A stretch of 64,000 nt of DNA from Triparma columacea (GCA_030267965.1 BRYA01000273.1:15614-79613), one strand, 5' to 3'. Counted from the stretch's first letter, positions 20,629-32,134 are shown. Numbers and translations are program-made. The notes: a model not told the origin generated them from the sequence alone.

Positions 20629-20776
20629 TAGGAGGAAAAATGATAACCAAAAAAAATAAAAGAGTGCCCAATTTTACCCCATTGACAACACATTCGAAAC
20701 GTCTAGTGTGCTGGATGGACTTATAAATACACTCCAAACACTCTCTACAAACACTCTACAACACTCTCCATGAAAA
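20629..20776. promoter_or_regulatory. 148-bp divergent promoter, FtsZ / orphan purine-rich gene
   Basis: Start codons of the two genes are 148 bp apart on opposite strands. The interval has an A-rich run (20638-20660) and a TTATAAATA box at about 20721-20729, about 50 bp before the plus-strand ATG. Confidence 0.45.
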
Positions 20777-22570
20777 ATGAGCGGATTTTCATCAAATACT
20801 ATCAACGCCCCGACATGGAAGGCCGAATTCAGCAAGAGGATCGCTCATGCCATTGAAGAGAACGAGAGAGACATGCGCGCTCCCAACCCACGCTCGCGGC
20901 GGAACGGTGCGGGGTGGAGGGACGCCTACGTCAAGCTATGCTACGACAGCCCTCAGGTCAGCGACCTCGAGGTGGAGGAGATTATGAGGGCTGAGGAACT
21001 TGAGCTTTGCAAAGGGTTCGTGGAGGGGGTTAAGGAAATCGCGAGGGGGGGGGACGGGAGGATGGCGGGGTATGTGTGGATTGACGTTGTGGGGAGGGTT
21101 AGGGGGGGGAGGAGGGGAATCGGGAATTATGGATTGGTGGGAGAGGAGGGAGAGGGAAGGGAGGAGGGAGGAGAAGAATTTTACGGCAACTCGATCGACG
21201 GGGAAATGTTGTGGGGAGGTGGGGAAGGAGGGGGGGAGGGGGGGGGGGAGGAGGAGGAGGAGGAGGAAGTATTTGCGGCAGTACAGGACGACGACGATTT
21301 TGTCTATGAGGGAGTGACGGCAGAGGAGGAGGAGGAGCTCTTGAAAAAATTGAAGCTGCAGGAAGAGGAGGCCGAAAAGGCCATGAGCTACGGGACCCTG
21401 CTGGATGGGTCGAACGATGAGGCTTCAGCGGAGAGGGTCAGGGCGCTGATTCAGGAGCTCAATGCTGGGTGGCTCGTGGAAGTGGAGCAGAGGGTTTGGG
21501 ATAGGGAGAGGTGGGGGGAGGGAGTTCGGGTCATGACGGAGAAGATGAAGGAGGAAGGCAACGAGGGGTGGCGGGTGTACGGAGAGGTCATGAAGGGGAG
21601 GGTTGTGAGGTGGGGTGCGAGCTCGCTACAGGATTTTGAGGGGTTCGCGCGATTCTTGGAGAGGAGGCTGCTAGGAGGACAGGGAGGGGACGTTGTTACG
21701 GGGATGGAATGGTGCAGGGACGTTATGGAGGGGGGGGGGGGGGGGAAGGACCAAAGGGTCTTGGCGAGATTGTTCAAGATCCTAGAGGCGAGGGGGGGGA
21801 GGATTAGGGATATGGGCGAGATGGTAGTGGGGGGGGAGGCGGAGGAGGTTTGGAGGAGGTTAGTGGAGCTTTGGGCGGAGGGGAGGAGGGGGAGGGGGAG
21901 GGGGGAAATGATCGACAATGGGGTCATTGCAGTGCTAAGAAAAAAGGCGGAAGGGGAGGAGGGGACAAAGATAGAGGGAGGAAAGGCTATCGAGAGGAAG
22001 TGGGTCAGGACATGCTTGAAGGTCGCGGGAATGGGAGAGAAGGAAGAGGAATGGTTTAGGAGGGCGTGGGGAGAAAGCGGCGGGAGGATAGTCATGGCAA
22101 AGGGGAGGGGGGGAGAAGGCAAAGAGAGGGTGAGGGAGTGGATTAGGGGAGAGGGGAGATGGATGGATAAGATTGTTTGGGACGCGAAGGTGTTTAGGAG
22201 CGGAGGGGGGGTTGAGGGCATCATTAGAGAAGCTTTGAATAGCAAAGTCCCAGGGGTCGTGAGGGAGGACAACGCTGAGAAGTTCGAGGACATCGTCGAG
22301 GGATTCCTCTTCGTATTGAGGGGACTCAACGGGGAAAAGGGAATTGAAAGCGTTGTCAAGGAGATCATGATTAAATTCGCAGGGGTGAAATATGAAGGGG
22401 GGGGTGAAGGAGGGGAAGGGAGGGAAGGGGGGAAGACGGTGGAGGATGTCGAGGAAGACAAGAGGAGGGATAAAAAAGCAGGGAAGGGAGCGGCCGTCAA
22501 AAGGTCCAAGGAGAAAGCAGCGCAGGTTATCAAACTCGCTAAGATGTGTGTGGGGGCGAAAACGGACTAA
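20777..22570 (+). CDS. Uncharacterised Gly/Glu-rich protein
   Basis: Single exon, 597 residues. I recognise no family. Residues 1-90 are well mixed and may be a small domain (WRDAYVKLCYDSPQVSDLEVEEIM). Residues about 100-185 are a low-complexity Gly/Arg/Glu insert, then a charged helix (TAEEEEELLKKLKLQEEE), and residues 210-540 are mixed helical sequence with many Trp, so probably folded. The C-terminus is Lys/Glu-rich. The coding strand is extremely purine-rich (GGG, AGG, GAG), with G runs that are error-prone. Because the frame stays open over 1.8 kb despite these runs, I believe it is coding. Confidence 0.65.
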   Translation: MSGFSSNTINAPTWKAEFSKRIAHAIEENERDMRAPNPRSRRNGAGWRDAYVKLCYDSPQVSDLEVEEIMRAEELELCKGFVEGVKEIARGGDGRMAGYVWIDVVGRVRGGRRGIGNYGLVGEEGEGREEGGEEFYGNSIDGEMLWGGGEGGGEGGGEEEEEEEVFAAVQDDDDFVYEGVTAEEEEELLKKLKLQEEEAEKAMSYGTLLDGSNDEASAERVRALIQELNAGWLVEVEQRVWDRERWGEGVRVMTEKMKEEGNEGWRVYGEVMKGRVVRWGASSLQDFEGFARFLERRLLGGQGGDVVTGMEWCRDVMEGGGGGKDQRVLARLFKILEARGGRIRDMGEMVVGGEAEEVWRRLVELWAEGRRGRGRGEMIDNGVIAVLRKKAEGEEGTKIEGGKAIERKWVRTCLKVAGMGEKEEEWFRRAWGESGGRIVMAKGRGGEGKERVREWIRGEGRWMDKIVWDAKVFRSGGGVEGIIREALNSKVPGVVREDNAEKFEDIVEGFLFVLRGLNGEKGIESVVKEIMIKFAGVKYEGGGEGGEGREGGKTVEDVEEDKRRDKKAGKGAAVKRSKEKAAQVIKLAKMCVGAKTD

Positions 22571-23089
22571 GGATATAGGATAATTTATTTTGAATGGCAA
22601 AGACGATGCCAGCCTTACCCCCGAAATAGAGTCACGAACAATTCTCTAAGATGCCTCCGACGTGTGTTGAGCTAAATACCATTTTTGTTTTTTGTTTTTT
22701 TGGGGTGAGGGCCATTTACTCTATTTAACTTTTCCATTTTTCGGTTTAATAAAAATACAAAATTTGACAGTTTGAATGATTCGTGATTCTCAAATACATA
22801 TTTAAGGCGTATTTTTAAAAACTCCTTTCATTTCATGAGTTAATTCATCTAATTCGATAATTAAAAATAAAAATAACATTTTGATATTAATATAGAATAT
22901 GATGTACAAAAAAGTTGATTTGATAATTTGACAATTATTAAAAATGATCAAACACACTCTTTTACCACTGTAGAACAGATTGTATATAATTGAATCATAT
23001 CAAATTCAAATGATCTTAAATTGAAATGTAAATATCAAGAAAGGCAAAATCAATTTTTTTTGATCAAATTTCAATTTTATCGGCTCCAA
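22571..23089. other. AT-rich intergenic spacer
   Basis: About 520 bp, the most AT-rich part of the window (especially 22680-23080), between two plus-strand genes of opposite purine/pyrimidine bias. It must include the terminator of the upstream gene and the N-glycanase promoter. No inverted-repeat ends, RNA gene or reading frame recognised. Confidence 0.5.
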
Positions 23090-26000
23090 ATGTCATATGA
23101 CTTGGAACGGCGAATCTCAGGCTTATCGTCTCAGATTCTGCAGTATGAAGATGCTTCTCTTCAAGAATATGCCCGGTCAATCATCCCAAAGAAGCTGTAC
23201 CGATGCCCTAAAAGCCCAAACCAGGACAACAATTTCCTTAAGTTTGAGGGGCAGTACCTCTGTGAGGAGGCAGATCCGACTAACGGGCAGGCCGATGATG
23301 ACTTTGTGTTGTCGTTGGCAAAGTGGTTCAAGTACGATTTATTCAGTTGGGTCAACAAGCCGAAGTGCTCGAGGTGTGGTTTGGGGGGTGCTCCGATGGA
23401 GCCTCAAAGGACATCTCCGCCGGCTACACCTCTAGAGCACAGGGGGAAGGCGAGTCGTGTAGAGGTCTATAAGTGTACTCGCGAGGGTTGCGGTGCTGTG
23501 ACGCGCTTTCCTCGTTTCAATGACCCCAAAACGCTCCTCTCTCCCGAGGGCCGGAGGGGGCGCTGTGGCGAGTACGCTAACGCTTTCGCGTGCGTACTAC
23601 GAAGCGTCGGCTACGAGACTCGATATGTTCTTGACTTCACCGATCACGTGTGGTGTGAGTACTTTTCGTACAAGCAAGATCGGTGGGTGCATGTTGACCC
23701 CTGTGAGGCAAAGGTTGATGGTTGCGGGATTTATGAGAAAGGTTGGGGAAAGAAGGTGAGTGGTGTTTCTCCACTATCGTGTGCGTCGCCATCCTAAAAA
23801 TTCGACAAACATTCTTCTTGCTTACTCCACATCGCCTCCCAGCTATCCTACATATTCGCAGCCTCCAAGGACGAGATTTGCGACGTTTCTGGGAAGTACT
23901 GCCGCACCCTTTCCACCCGCGAGACCAAACTTAGACGCTCACTTTGCCCCGAGCTGGTCCTTGATACCATAGTCTATGAGATTGATCAGAAGCACAAAGC
24001 GAAGGTCAACCCCTCCTCTGCGCGCCTGGAGGAGCTTCAACGGCGCAAATCAAAGGAAGACGACCTCATGACCTCCCACCAGGGCCAGGATTGGGGGGAC
24101 TTGGCTCATATCAATGTTGGCCGCCAATCGGGAAGCACGCAATGGCGAACCCTCCGGGGAGAGCTGGGTCTCCCTCCCGCCCCATCCCTCCCCCCCTCCT
24201 CTCTCTATTCTCGTACATTTGACGCTCCAATATTTCATCCCTCACCTCCCTCTTCCTCCTCCCCTCTCCTCACGGTCCATCCCAAGACCTCCCTTCCCCA
24301 GAACTACGCCAAAATCCCACACTATTCGAGGTCTCGGATAATGCTCAACAACGCCAGCGCATCCTTAGGTCTCCCGGGAATCAACATCACCCTTCTCCAC
24401 CCTTCAACCTTCACGATCCTCACCTGTCGCGCTTTCGACCTAATGTGGCGTGACGCTCCTAGACCTGAGGACGAGGCTGCTGCCGAAAAAAATCTCCTCT
24501 CTTTCTTGTCTTCTCCCCTCGCATCATCTTCCCTCCTCGTTGCCGTCTCCATTTCCCCCTCCATCCCTCCTCCCCCCAAACTTCTTTCCTACCTCCTCTC
24601 AACCCACAATATCAAACTTCCCACAACTGCGCCCTACGACTTTGCCTTTGTTCTCCATCCAACGACCCCCCCGCCCTTATCCCCTCTCCTCTTCTCCACC
24701 GACGCCTCAATATGCGTTCTCCTAAATCCTCCCACGACCCTACCAAAACCCGATTATGCCTACGTCAAGCTGGAGGGCTTCACGTCTGCAACACCCTCTC
24801 ATGTATCTACATCCCCACCCCAAACCACCCAATCGTCGACTGGCTACACTATCAACCCACATACTAACCAAACTTTCCACCTCTGCCCTTCATCCTTTCC
24901 CCTTCACTACAATCCCAGTGCCGGCACCAACGTGACAACCTTCCTCTCCATCCCAACCTGCGTCGTCCCCCCACCCCTCATCAAAACCTACATGAGTCCC
25001 TCCTCCTTCTCCTTCCTTGGCCCTTCCCTTTCCCATACATCCTCACGCCAGTCAATTTCCACGTCAACCTTCCTAAGCAATACCCCCTCAAGGTTCATCC
25101 TTCTCTTCTTCACCACTACTACTTCACCCGTGGAACCTGCAATTATGTCCAAACTCGATGAACTTCACAAGCAACACAGGACGTCCATAGAGATTATCTT
25201 CATCTCTCTCGATATCGGCACTTTTCCCACGGGCGACAAGGATTGGTACGCTGTTCCTAGCGGGCAGGAAGCCTCTGCAAAAGCAAAGTTCTTCGATCAC
25301 CTTGCTGACTCCTCTAAGACATCATCTCTCATTGTACTTGATGGTAACGCTCGAGTCATTTCCTCCGATGCCCTCCAGGACATCGCAACTAGCGATGACG
25401 TAGAAGAGACAATGGCTATCTGGTCTTCACTTGTTGACCTCGAATATTACGATAAGGTCGACGAGGAGTATACACAAGAAAAAGTTCGGCACGCAGAAAG
25501 GTTGCAGGTGAGAATGTCGACAACGTAAAAACCATTTGCCCACAATTACCTGCCTACTGACAATACCCTTTTCCCGCACAGGCCTTGGCCACCGTAGCCC
25601 TTAACCCCCCCCCCCCCCCACCCCCCCCCGCCGGATTCAAACACTTCATGAAACGCTTGGAGGAGTTGAAGTCAACTGGCCTTTCTCACAACAAAGCCGT
25701 AGCTCAGACCATCACAGAGACGTCCGATGTCGAGAGTTTTGAGAGGATGAAGAAGGGAGAACCATGCTGGTTTTCCTCTCCCTCTTCCCGCACCTCACCT
25801 ACACACCCGACTCCACCGTTGATTAGAATAGCAAGCACGTTTTCCCCTCTCCTCAAACTGCACAAAGAGGGCCCTCCCGACAAAAATATCCCCAAACTTC
25901 TAGAAGCAATCGAACGCATTGTCTACACCGCGGCGGCAAAGCCATCGGAACCTCGCCTGCGACGCATTGCAGCTTCCCAACCCGAGTTCGCTGCGTTTCT

Positions 26001-26154
26001 CTCCATCCCTCACGCTTGCACATTTCTGACCCACGGTCTTTTCTTCGACAGCCATTTCTGCCCTATCATCAATGACACTCTATTCATTCTCCCCCTCGAC
26101 CTCGACCTTTCCGACGTACTCTCAACAATTGCTGTACTGCGGAGGCAACTTTGA
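23090..26154 (+). CDS. Peptide:N-glycanase with ILEI-like, degenerate nucleoredoxin-like and C-terminal PUB domains
   Basis: Exons 23090-23755, 23843-25507 and 25582-26154, 967 residues. Residues 1-240 are the PNGase transglutaminase core: FVLSLAKWFKYDLFSWV, a Zn-binding CSRCG...CTREGC pair, GRCGEYANAF (Cys159), FTDHVWCEYF (His186) and HVDPCEAKVD (Asp203). Around residues 410-520 is an ILEI/FAM3-like lectin fold (PGINITLLHPSTFTILTCRAFD). Around 665-790 is a nucleoredoxin/tryparedoxin-like fold (FILLFFTTTTSPVEP, IEIIFISLD) with no CxxC. The C-terminus has a PUB domain (RLRRIAASQPEFAAFL), which elsewhere binds p97/Cdc48. It should deglycosylate misfolded ERAD substrates in the cytosol. The coding strand is strongly pyrimidine-rich. 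Confidence 0.82.
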
Positions 26155-26315
26155 TGAGGGTAAATAAAAATCAAATTCATTGGTTGACATCTGTCTCATT
26201 CATTCGCATTTTATATTACATTTGGTTGGCATCACCTTCTTCTGGTTAGCATCACCTTCTTCTTTTTCCTCCTTTCTCTGAAATGTCTTCTCTCTCCGCG
26301 CTCTCCTCCGACCTC

Positions 26316-28250
26316 TCACATAGTCGAATTCTTTGTCACATCAGTCATTATCTGGTCAACAGTTTCGGTCGCCGCCGCTGTAATTCTTGCGTCGGTTTCA
26401 GTGGCCTTAGCCATTTCAGCAATCGCTGCTGCACTGGGTTCCAAAAAGCTGCCCACAAGTTCCTTTGCCATATGCTCTACCGCCTCTCCCCTTGTGTCCC
26501 GGATGACACTTGCTCCATCTCCTCCCTTCAACATCTTCATCACTACGTCCTGGACGACCTTATCTAGCGCCTGCTGCATCAGACCCTCAACGAAACTCAC
26601 TGCGGTGCTATGGTGGACACGCGTGACCTGCCTGAAAGCCTCATCCTCCCTATCCCTCAGTAACTCCTCCGCCTGCCTCTTCCCGCCCTCCATGATCTCC
26701 CTCTTCTTCCTCTCTGTCTCTGCCTTCTCTGCCATCGCTTGCAGTTTGTCCTTCTCCTCCTTCCTAACGAGGTCCTTGGCGAGGAAGTCGAAGAGCGCCG
26801 AGGAGGTCTCTCCGGCAACTGTGTCCAGCGCAGCTTCCCTAACCGCAGTCTTGCGCTCTACTGTCGTAGGCCTCAGGGCAGCATCGGGCTCTTCGACGAT
26901 GCCCTCGCTCGCCCTAAGCTCCTTAATGAGCTCGATCCTCCTCTCCTTGCCCTCAAACATTGTGTTCTGAACGGCCCTGCCCCTAAGGAGACGCTGCAAG
27001 AGCAATATGGCCATATCTTTGCTCGTGGCGTTGTCGTCCACCTCCGGTATCGTCGGGGTCGGGGGCCTCTCAAGGCGCTTCTTGGGGCTAGGTCGGTTGG
27101 CGGTGAAAGTGGCAGCCAATGCCTTCGCCTTCGAGGAGAGAGTCTCATTTGCCTTGCCCATCCCCTCGATAATTGTGCGCTCCATGAGCTCCAAGTCGCT
27201 CGCGAGGGCGAGATTCTTCCTGTCGGCGGCCGTTTTGATCACAGTGCCGTTCTTGTTCGGCTTGACGATCTTTGTCTTGAGAAGCTTGGCAGGTATTGTG
27301 TTCTCCATTGCGGCGAGGGTGTCGAGGTTGCTCAAGGGGGCCGTCTTGCTGAGCACATCGTACTTCTCCCCCCCCTTGTCAATGGCGTTGCCCGCCCTCC
27401 TGATGGGGGCATAAACAGTGCTGCTGTAGTCACTGTACTCTCCAATGATGTCCCTGCTCTTGTGGGAGTTGAAGCCCCCCACGATTGGCATGTCCTTCCT
27501 CGCCTTCGACAGCTTGCGGAGGGCCTTGATCCTCCTCTGCTGAATGTGGTTGATGGTCTTGTCCCTATCCTCCATCATCCTCTGCCTCAAGGCCTCGACC
27601 CTCTGCTCGGCCAGGAACTCGTTGGACGCGTCCCTCTCGTCGATCGCCTTGCGGAGCACCTCCAGGCGCTTCTCCCTCATGGCATCAAACTCCTCTTCCC
27701 TGATCATGAACTCCCGGAGCTCCTGCTGCTCCATGAGCCTCTTTCGCAAGTCTAAACTCGCCTCATCGGTGATAGGTGGTAGAGCAGCGTTCAGAGCCCG
27801 CTTCTCCCTGGCCCTCTCGATCATTGTGACCTCCTTCAAACCCACCGGCAGGGAAGTGAGGTTGTCCAACATCATCACCTCAGGCTCCTCAGCGTCCTCA
27901 TTCACAACGAATTGAGGGGTGTAGGGAGCAGTCTGAGCCTCACTGTCCCTGTATTTAGTCTGCACCCCGACTGCCTTGGTCAGAGGCTCATCATTCTCCA
28001 TGCTGGGCATGAGGGGGTTCTCCTTGGCAGTGGGAGCAAGCAACACCTCGGGGGCCACAGCGTGCAAGTGAGGGACAATCGGCTGCTTGAAGTACTTATG
28101 CCTCGATGTGCCAGAAACATCGTTCCCAGGTTGCGCAGCAGCCTTCACAGCAGGGTTTGACTCCCGGTATAAGCCTGTAGCTGGAGTGGTGTATACTGGG
28201 TCATAAAGGTGATCGTACGCCCGCTGCTCCACAGTTCGAGTGTACGACAT
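26316..28250 (-). CDS. CFAP91: Cilia- and flagella-associated protein CFAP91 (MAATS1-like)
   Basis: Single exon, 644 residues. The N-terminus resembles CFAP91: YDHLYDPVYTT, VGVQTKYRDSEAQTAPYTP, and the long charged helix with REFMIREEEFDAMREKRLEVL, AEQRVEALRQRM and HIQQRRIKALRKL, followed by PIVGGFNSHKSRDIIGEYSDYSSTVYAP. CFAP91 is part of the calmodulin- and spoke-associated complex at the base of axonemal radial spokes, required for 9+2 motility. Gene presence implies a motile flagellated stage. The C-terminal third is Ala/Glu-rich and less conserved. Start at 28250 is the only Met before the conserved block. Confidence 0.85.
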   Translation of the reverse strand: MSYTRTVEQRAYDHLYDPVYTTPATGLYRESNPAVKAAAQPGNDVSGTSRHKYFKQPIVPHLHAVAPEVLLAPTAKENPLMPSMENDEPLTKAVGVQTKYRDSEAQTAPYTPQFVVNEDAEEPEVMMLDNLTSLPVGLKEVTMIERAREKRALNAALPPITDEASLDLRKRLMEQQELREFMIREEEFDAMREKRLEVLRKAIDERDASNEFLAEQRVEALRQRMMEDRDKTINHIQQRRIKALRKLSKARKDMPIVGGFNSHKSRDIIGEYSDYSSTVYAPIRRAGNAIDKGGEKYDVLSKTAPLSNLDTLAAMENTIPAKLLKTKIVKPNKNGTVIKTAADRKNLALASDLELMERTIIEGMGKANETLSSKAKALAATFTANRPSPKKRLERPPTPTIPEVDDNATSKDMAILLLQRLLRGRAVQNTMFEGKERRIELIKELRASEGIVEEPDAALRPTTVERKTAVREAALDTVAGETSSALFDFLAKDLVRKEEKDKLQAMAEKAETERKKREIMEGGKRQAEELLRDREDEAFRQVTRVHHSTAVSFVEGLMQQALDKVVQDVVMKMLKGGDGASVIRDTRGEAVEHMAKELVGSFLEPSAAAIAEMAKATETDARITAAATETVDQIMTDVTKNSTM

Positions 28251-28930
28251 ATTACTGGAGGGATTGGTGCCAAAAAGTATACGCGCAGATCTTTGTGGGC
28301 TGTGCTGGGATTGTAACCCTTGCCTGGAGCTCTAACAGAAAGGGAGGGCAGACTCCTTCCTTCTGTTTGGCTTGGAACATTTTGGAGCTTTCAATCCACC
28401 ACTGGCTGGACGATAACACAACAATTATGGCGGCTATACCACAGGAAGATACTCACCGCCAAAGTGAGCGCACCGGTAAATCCGAATAAAGCTGCGTTTT
28501 CTTTCCTTTTTCCCAGTGAAATACACACAATTTAGCCGCAGTGCGTCTCAAAGTATCAAGGGGACGGACCAAATCGGCACCCCAATTAGCCCCCCACAAG
28601 AATAAAAAATTAAGGTAGTGAAAAAGCGTAGTCTCACTTTTTGGAAAATTACCCAAAGTTTCTGTTCAGTCCAACCTGAACTGAAACCCTACTGAACTGG
28701 CCTCGGTTTCATCATTATTGAGTTGTCAAAAAGGGAACGAGCGTGGGGTTTTCTGAGCACTCGTTCTTTTCACCCGTCCTCCGCTTCATTGGGACTCCCC
28801 CCCCAACGCCCCCCCCCCCCCCGACCCAGTTCCCCTAGCTTCTAAAGGGAGTTTTTTCCTTCGTCCTCGGTTCTTTTCTTCCTGTTCTTCCTCCTCCCCC
28901 CAACCACCATAACCTCCGCAGTCTGCCAAT
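28251..28930. promoter_or_regulatory. Divergent intergenic region, CFAP91 / channel gene
   Basis: 680 bp between divergent genes. It holds an inverted G/C-rich patch at about 28300-28400 and poly-C tracts at about 28798-28822 near the channel start. No RNA gene, repeat pair or reading frame recognised. Confidence 0.4.
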
Positions 28931-31900
28931 ATGAAAAAAACTGATGAGTCGGAGCAGATCCCTGAGCCAGAAGTGGGACCCATTGAATCACGTAACAGCT
29001 TTGGTTCAGGTTTGCAAAAAATCCACCAAGCCGCTGGATCTCTCTCTCCCAAGAGTTGGGGGGCCCGGAAGCACTCAACATTCATGATTAGTGGCGCTAG
29101 TCCCGATGAAATCGCAGACTCAAAAGGCGATAAGCCGTATCATACCTTTTCGGACAGAAGGTCCAGCCAAAGCCAAAAAAAGAGAAGAAACACCTTCCTC
29201 ACTGCTGCTGGGCAGATGAAGTCCCCCGGCTCAAGTAGCGGTGATCCCAACTTTCCATCGAAAGGAATCACCCGTAAAATGAGTATAGCGGCAGCTGGTT
29301 CTATAAGGAACGTGTCGCACACTCTCCAAGCCAAGCAGGCTGCTAGGAAGGATAAAAAGAAGCAAGCTGAGAACGAGCTGGGTAAGAGGTTATTTCTCTA
29401 CACCGACCCCGCCCCCTTGCCCTACTAACCCCCTCTCCACCCTTACGCAGCTGAGCAAAAAAAGGCAGAGGAAAAGAAGCAGCAGGACTACCAGGCCATG
29501 ATAAATAAGTACAAACTTCGTTCAGTGTCCGTGTCAGTCGCTGACGAGGACAACATGGAATTCCGCAGCAACTTGCTGAACTCTCATGCCATTAAGGAAC
29601 TTCATCGAAAATTCATCATAACAGGCGATAACAAGTACCTCAAGCTGTGGGAAATGTGCATTATGATACTGGTGATGTGGCAGGCTCTATATGTGCCTAC
29701 GGTCTTATCTTTCGAGCCTGTGATTGGCAAGGGAATGTGGATCTTCGATAGGGTTGTGGACATATGGTTCATAATAGATTTCATTACACAATTCAACACT
29801 GCGAGAAAGAATGAAGAGGGCATATTGCCCAAGAACAGGTACGAGGTTGCCAAGGCGTACATAAAAAGCGGCACCCCGAGGGGAGCCTGGTTCCTCATCG
29901 ACTTGACAGCTAGCTTCCCGTACGACTGGGCGACGCAGGACATCACGAAGGTCTTCTCGTACTCATTTTATGTCGAGTCGCTCAAGGACACATCTGGCGG
30001 AGGGGATATTTCGGGGGGCGTCAGGATCGTTAAGATTCTCCGCCTTCCACGTCTTCTCCGTGTCCTGAAGATATTCAGGCTGTTGAGCGGCTTCAAGTTT
30101 TTTGAAAAGCACCAGCAAGCGATCAAGTATAGCAGGTACGGTCACCTGCTGCGCCTCTTCAACAACCTGCTCTACATCGTGTTGCTGTGCCACTATGGCG
30201 CGTGCATCTGGTACGGCATCGCAGGTCCCTCTTCGGGTGACCACGGGTGGTTCCAATACGAGTGCATTAGCATTTTTCAGCGCTGCGACGATGCCCTGAG
30301 ATACAACACAACCGAGCTCCAGATGGAATGCTACGAGCGATGCGACTACCCTTCCATGTCGCAGTACGCGCTTGGCCAACATTTTTGGGTCCTATACGTA
30401 ACCTCTTACTTTGCAATCATCGCTATGATGACTGCTGGCGAGAACCTTTCTCCCATTAGCATTTCGGAGAAGATCGCATCAGTCTTCTTCATTTTGATCG
30501 GAAGCATCTTCATGGCCATTATTTTCGGAGAGGTGGCCGTTCTCATAAGTAACTTTTATGCCAGGCAGTCAAAGTACCAGACGAAGATGGAGTACCTCTT
30601 CGAGTCCATGAAGCGCATGGGCCTCCCCCCTGAGATCGAGAAACGTGTTTACTCTTACTACGATTACATCCACGACACCCACGGGACCCTGAACGGCGAG
30701 ACTACAGCATTCATCCCCGAACTTTCCAAGAAGCTTGCCGCCGAGGTTCTCATGTACCTCAGGATGGACATGATCCACAAGGTGCCCTTCTTCCAAAACA
30801 TTTCCCCAGAGGTTGTCCAACAGCTAGTTCTCAAGCTGACACTGCAAGTGTTCCTCCCTAAGGAATACATTTGCGTCAGGGGAGAGGTCGGAGACGAGAT
30901 GTTCTTCATCTCAGATGGAGACTGCGAGGTTACAATTCCCTTCAAAGACATGCCCCAGGAGAAGAAGGACGAGCTGGTGAGGCAAAAATTGAAGGAGAGG
31001 CTCCTCAAGCAGCAGGGCACGAGGAAGCAATCGACGAACTTTCTCACCACGATCAGGAGGAAGTCCGGGACTGGAGATATTGGATCTCATTTGAAGAGAA
31101 ATAGTACTAGTCACAAGGGGTCCGCGTCCGCGAAATTCTTGGAACGGAGCTTCGCTGATAACGGCAAGTCTGCGAGGGAGAAAATGGCGGCCGGAAGGAT
31201 GGCCTCCTCGACCAGGAACTTGTCGAGAAAGGAGGACGACCCAACACTCAACCGAGGGACCGATGGGGACGCATCAAGGTCTTCCAGTACCATCTCGTCT
31301 AACGCGGTTCAAGCGGCCCAGTCGTCCAAAACAATCCAAGAGGTCCGAAAGACGTCCTTTGTGCAGCTGTTTAAAAATAGAAATAGAAAAAGCAGTGCCG
31401 GGGAGGACGCGGAAAACGACGTTGAAATTGACCCGGAGAAAGAAATGGTGCTGGCCACCCTGAAGAAAGGGGCTCACTTCGGTGAAATTGCCCTCATTCT
31501 ATTGACGAAGCGTACCGCCAACGTCAGGGCGAAGGGGTTTTGCGAGCTCTGTGGACTCAACAGAGACACCTACAACAAGATCGTGGCTGTATACATTGAA
31601 GACAAGAAGGCCATGGAAGACTATATTTTGACAAAGTACGGAAAACACGAGAATGTCCAGGAGACCTTCGATGAAGAGCAAAAGAAAAAGAGAGATTTAC
31701 CAGCCTTCGACATGAACGAGAATGATGACGAGGATATGGAGGATCCCATGAGCCCACAAACTAAGAGCCGCAAGTTGAGCCCTAAGGGCTCAAACATGAG
31801 GGTCATGAACGAACTGAAGGAGCAGACCAACTCAGTCGAGAGGAGCGTTGACAAGGGAATCAGGGAAATGAACAACAGGCTGGAGAAAATGATGGAGCTG

Positions 31901-32134
31901 CAGAGTAGCAACAGGGAAAGGATGAACGACATGGCTACCATGATGGAAAAACTGAGGCAGTTAGAGGACGATATAATTGCTCGAAAAAAGGAGGAAAAAG
32001 AAGAAAAGGAGGACAAGAAGAATGAAGAGGCACGGAAGACGGAGACGGAGAGGGAAGAGGCGCAACAGGACCAAGCTGAAGACGAACCGCTACTGCCAGG
32101 TCAAATGAATGTTGACGACGACGGCGGGGGGTAG
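28931..32134 (+). CDS. Voltage-sensor cation channel with split cyclic-nucleotide-binding domain (CNG/HCN/EAG superfamily)
   Basis: Exons 28931-29381 and 29451-32134, phase-1 intron, 1044 residues. A basic, Ser-rich cytosolic N-terminus precedes S1 (WEMCIMILVMWQALYV), an S4 with regularly spaced Arg/Lys (VRIVKILRLPRLLRVLKIFR, near residue 342), pore and S6. The pore reads MMTAGENL near Thr478, unlike the K+ GYGD filter and closer to CNG-type TxxGE. A C-linker follows, then a cyclic-nucleotide-binding fold (VPFFQNISPEVVQQL ... VGDEMFFISDGDCEV) interrupted by about 185 low-complexity residues before its phosphate-binding cassette (HFGEIAL, RTANVRA, near residue 828). A coiled coil and acidic tail end the protein. 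Likely plasma- or flagellar-membrane channel. Confidence 0.87.

Noticed and set aside
21451..22533. 360-codon minus-strand frame rich in Ser, Pro and Leu
   Set aside because: Antisense of the purine-rich orphan gene. Its composition simply reflects complementary G-rich codons.
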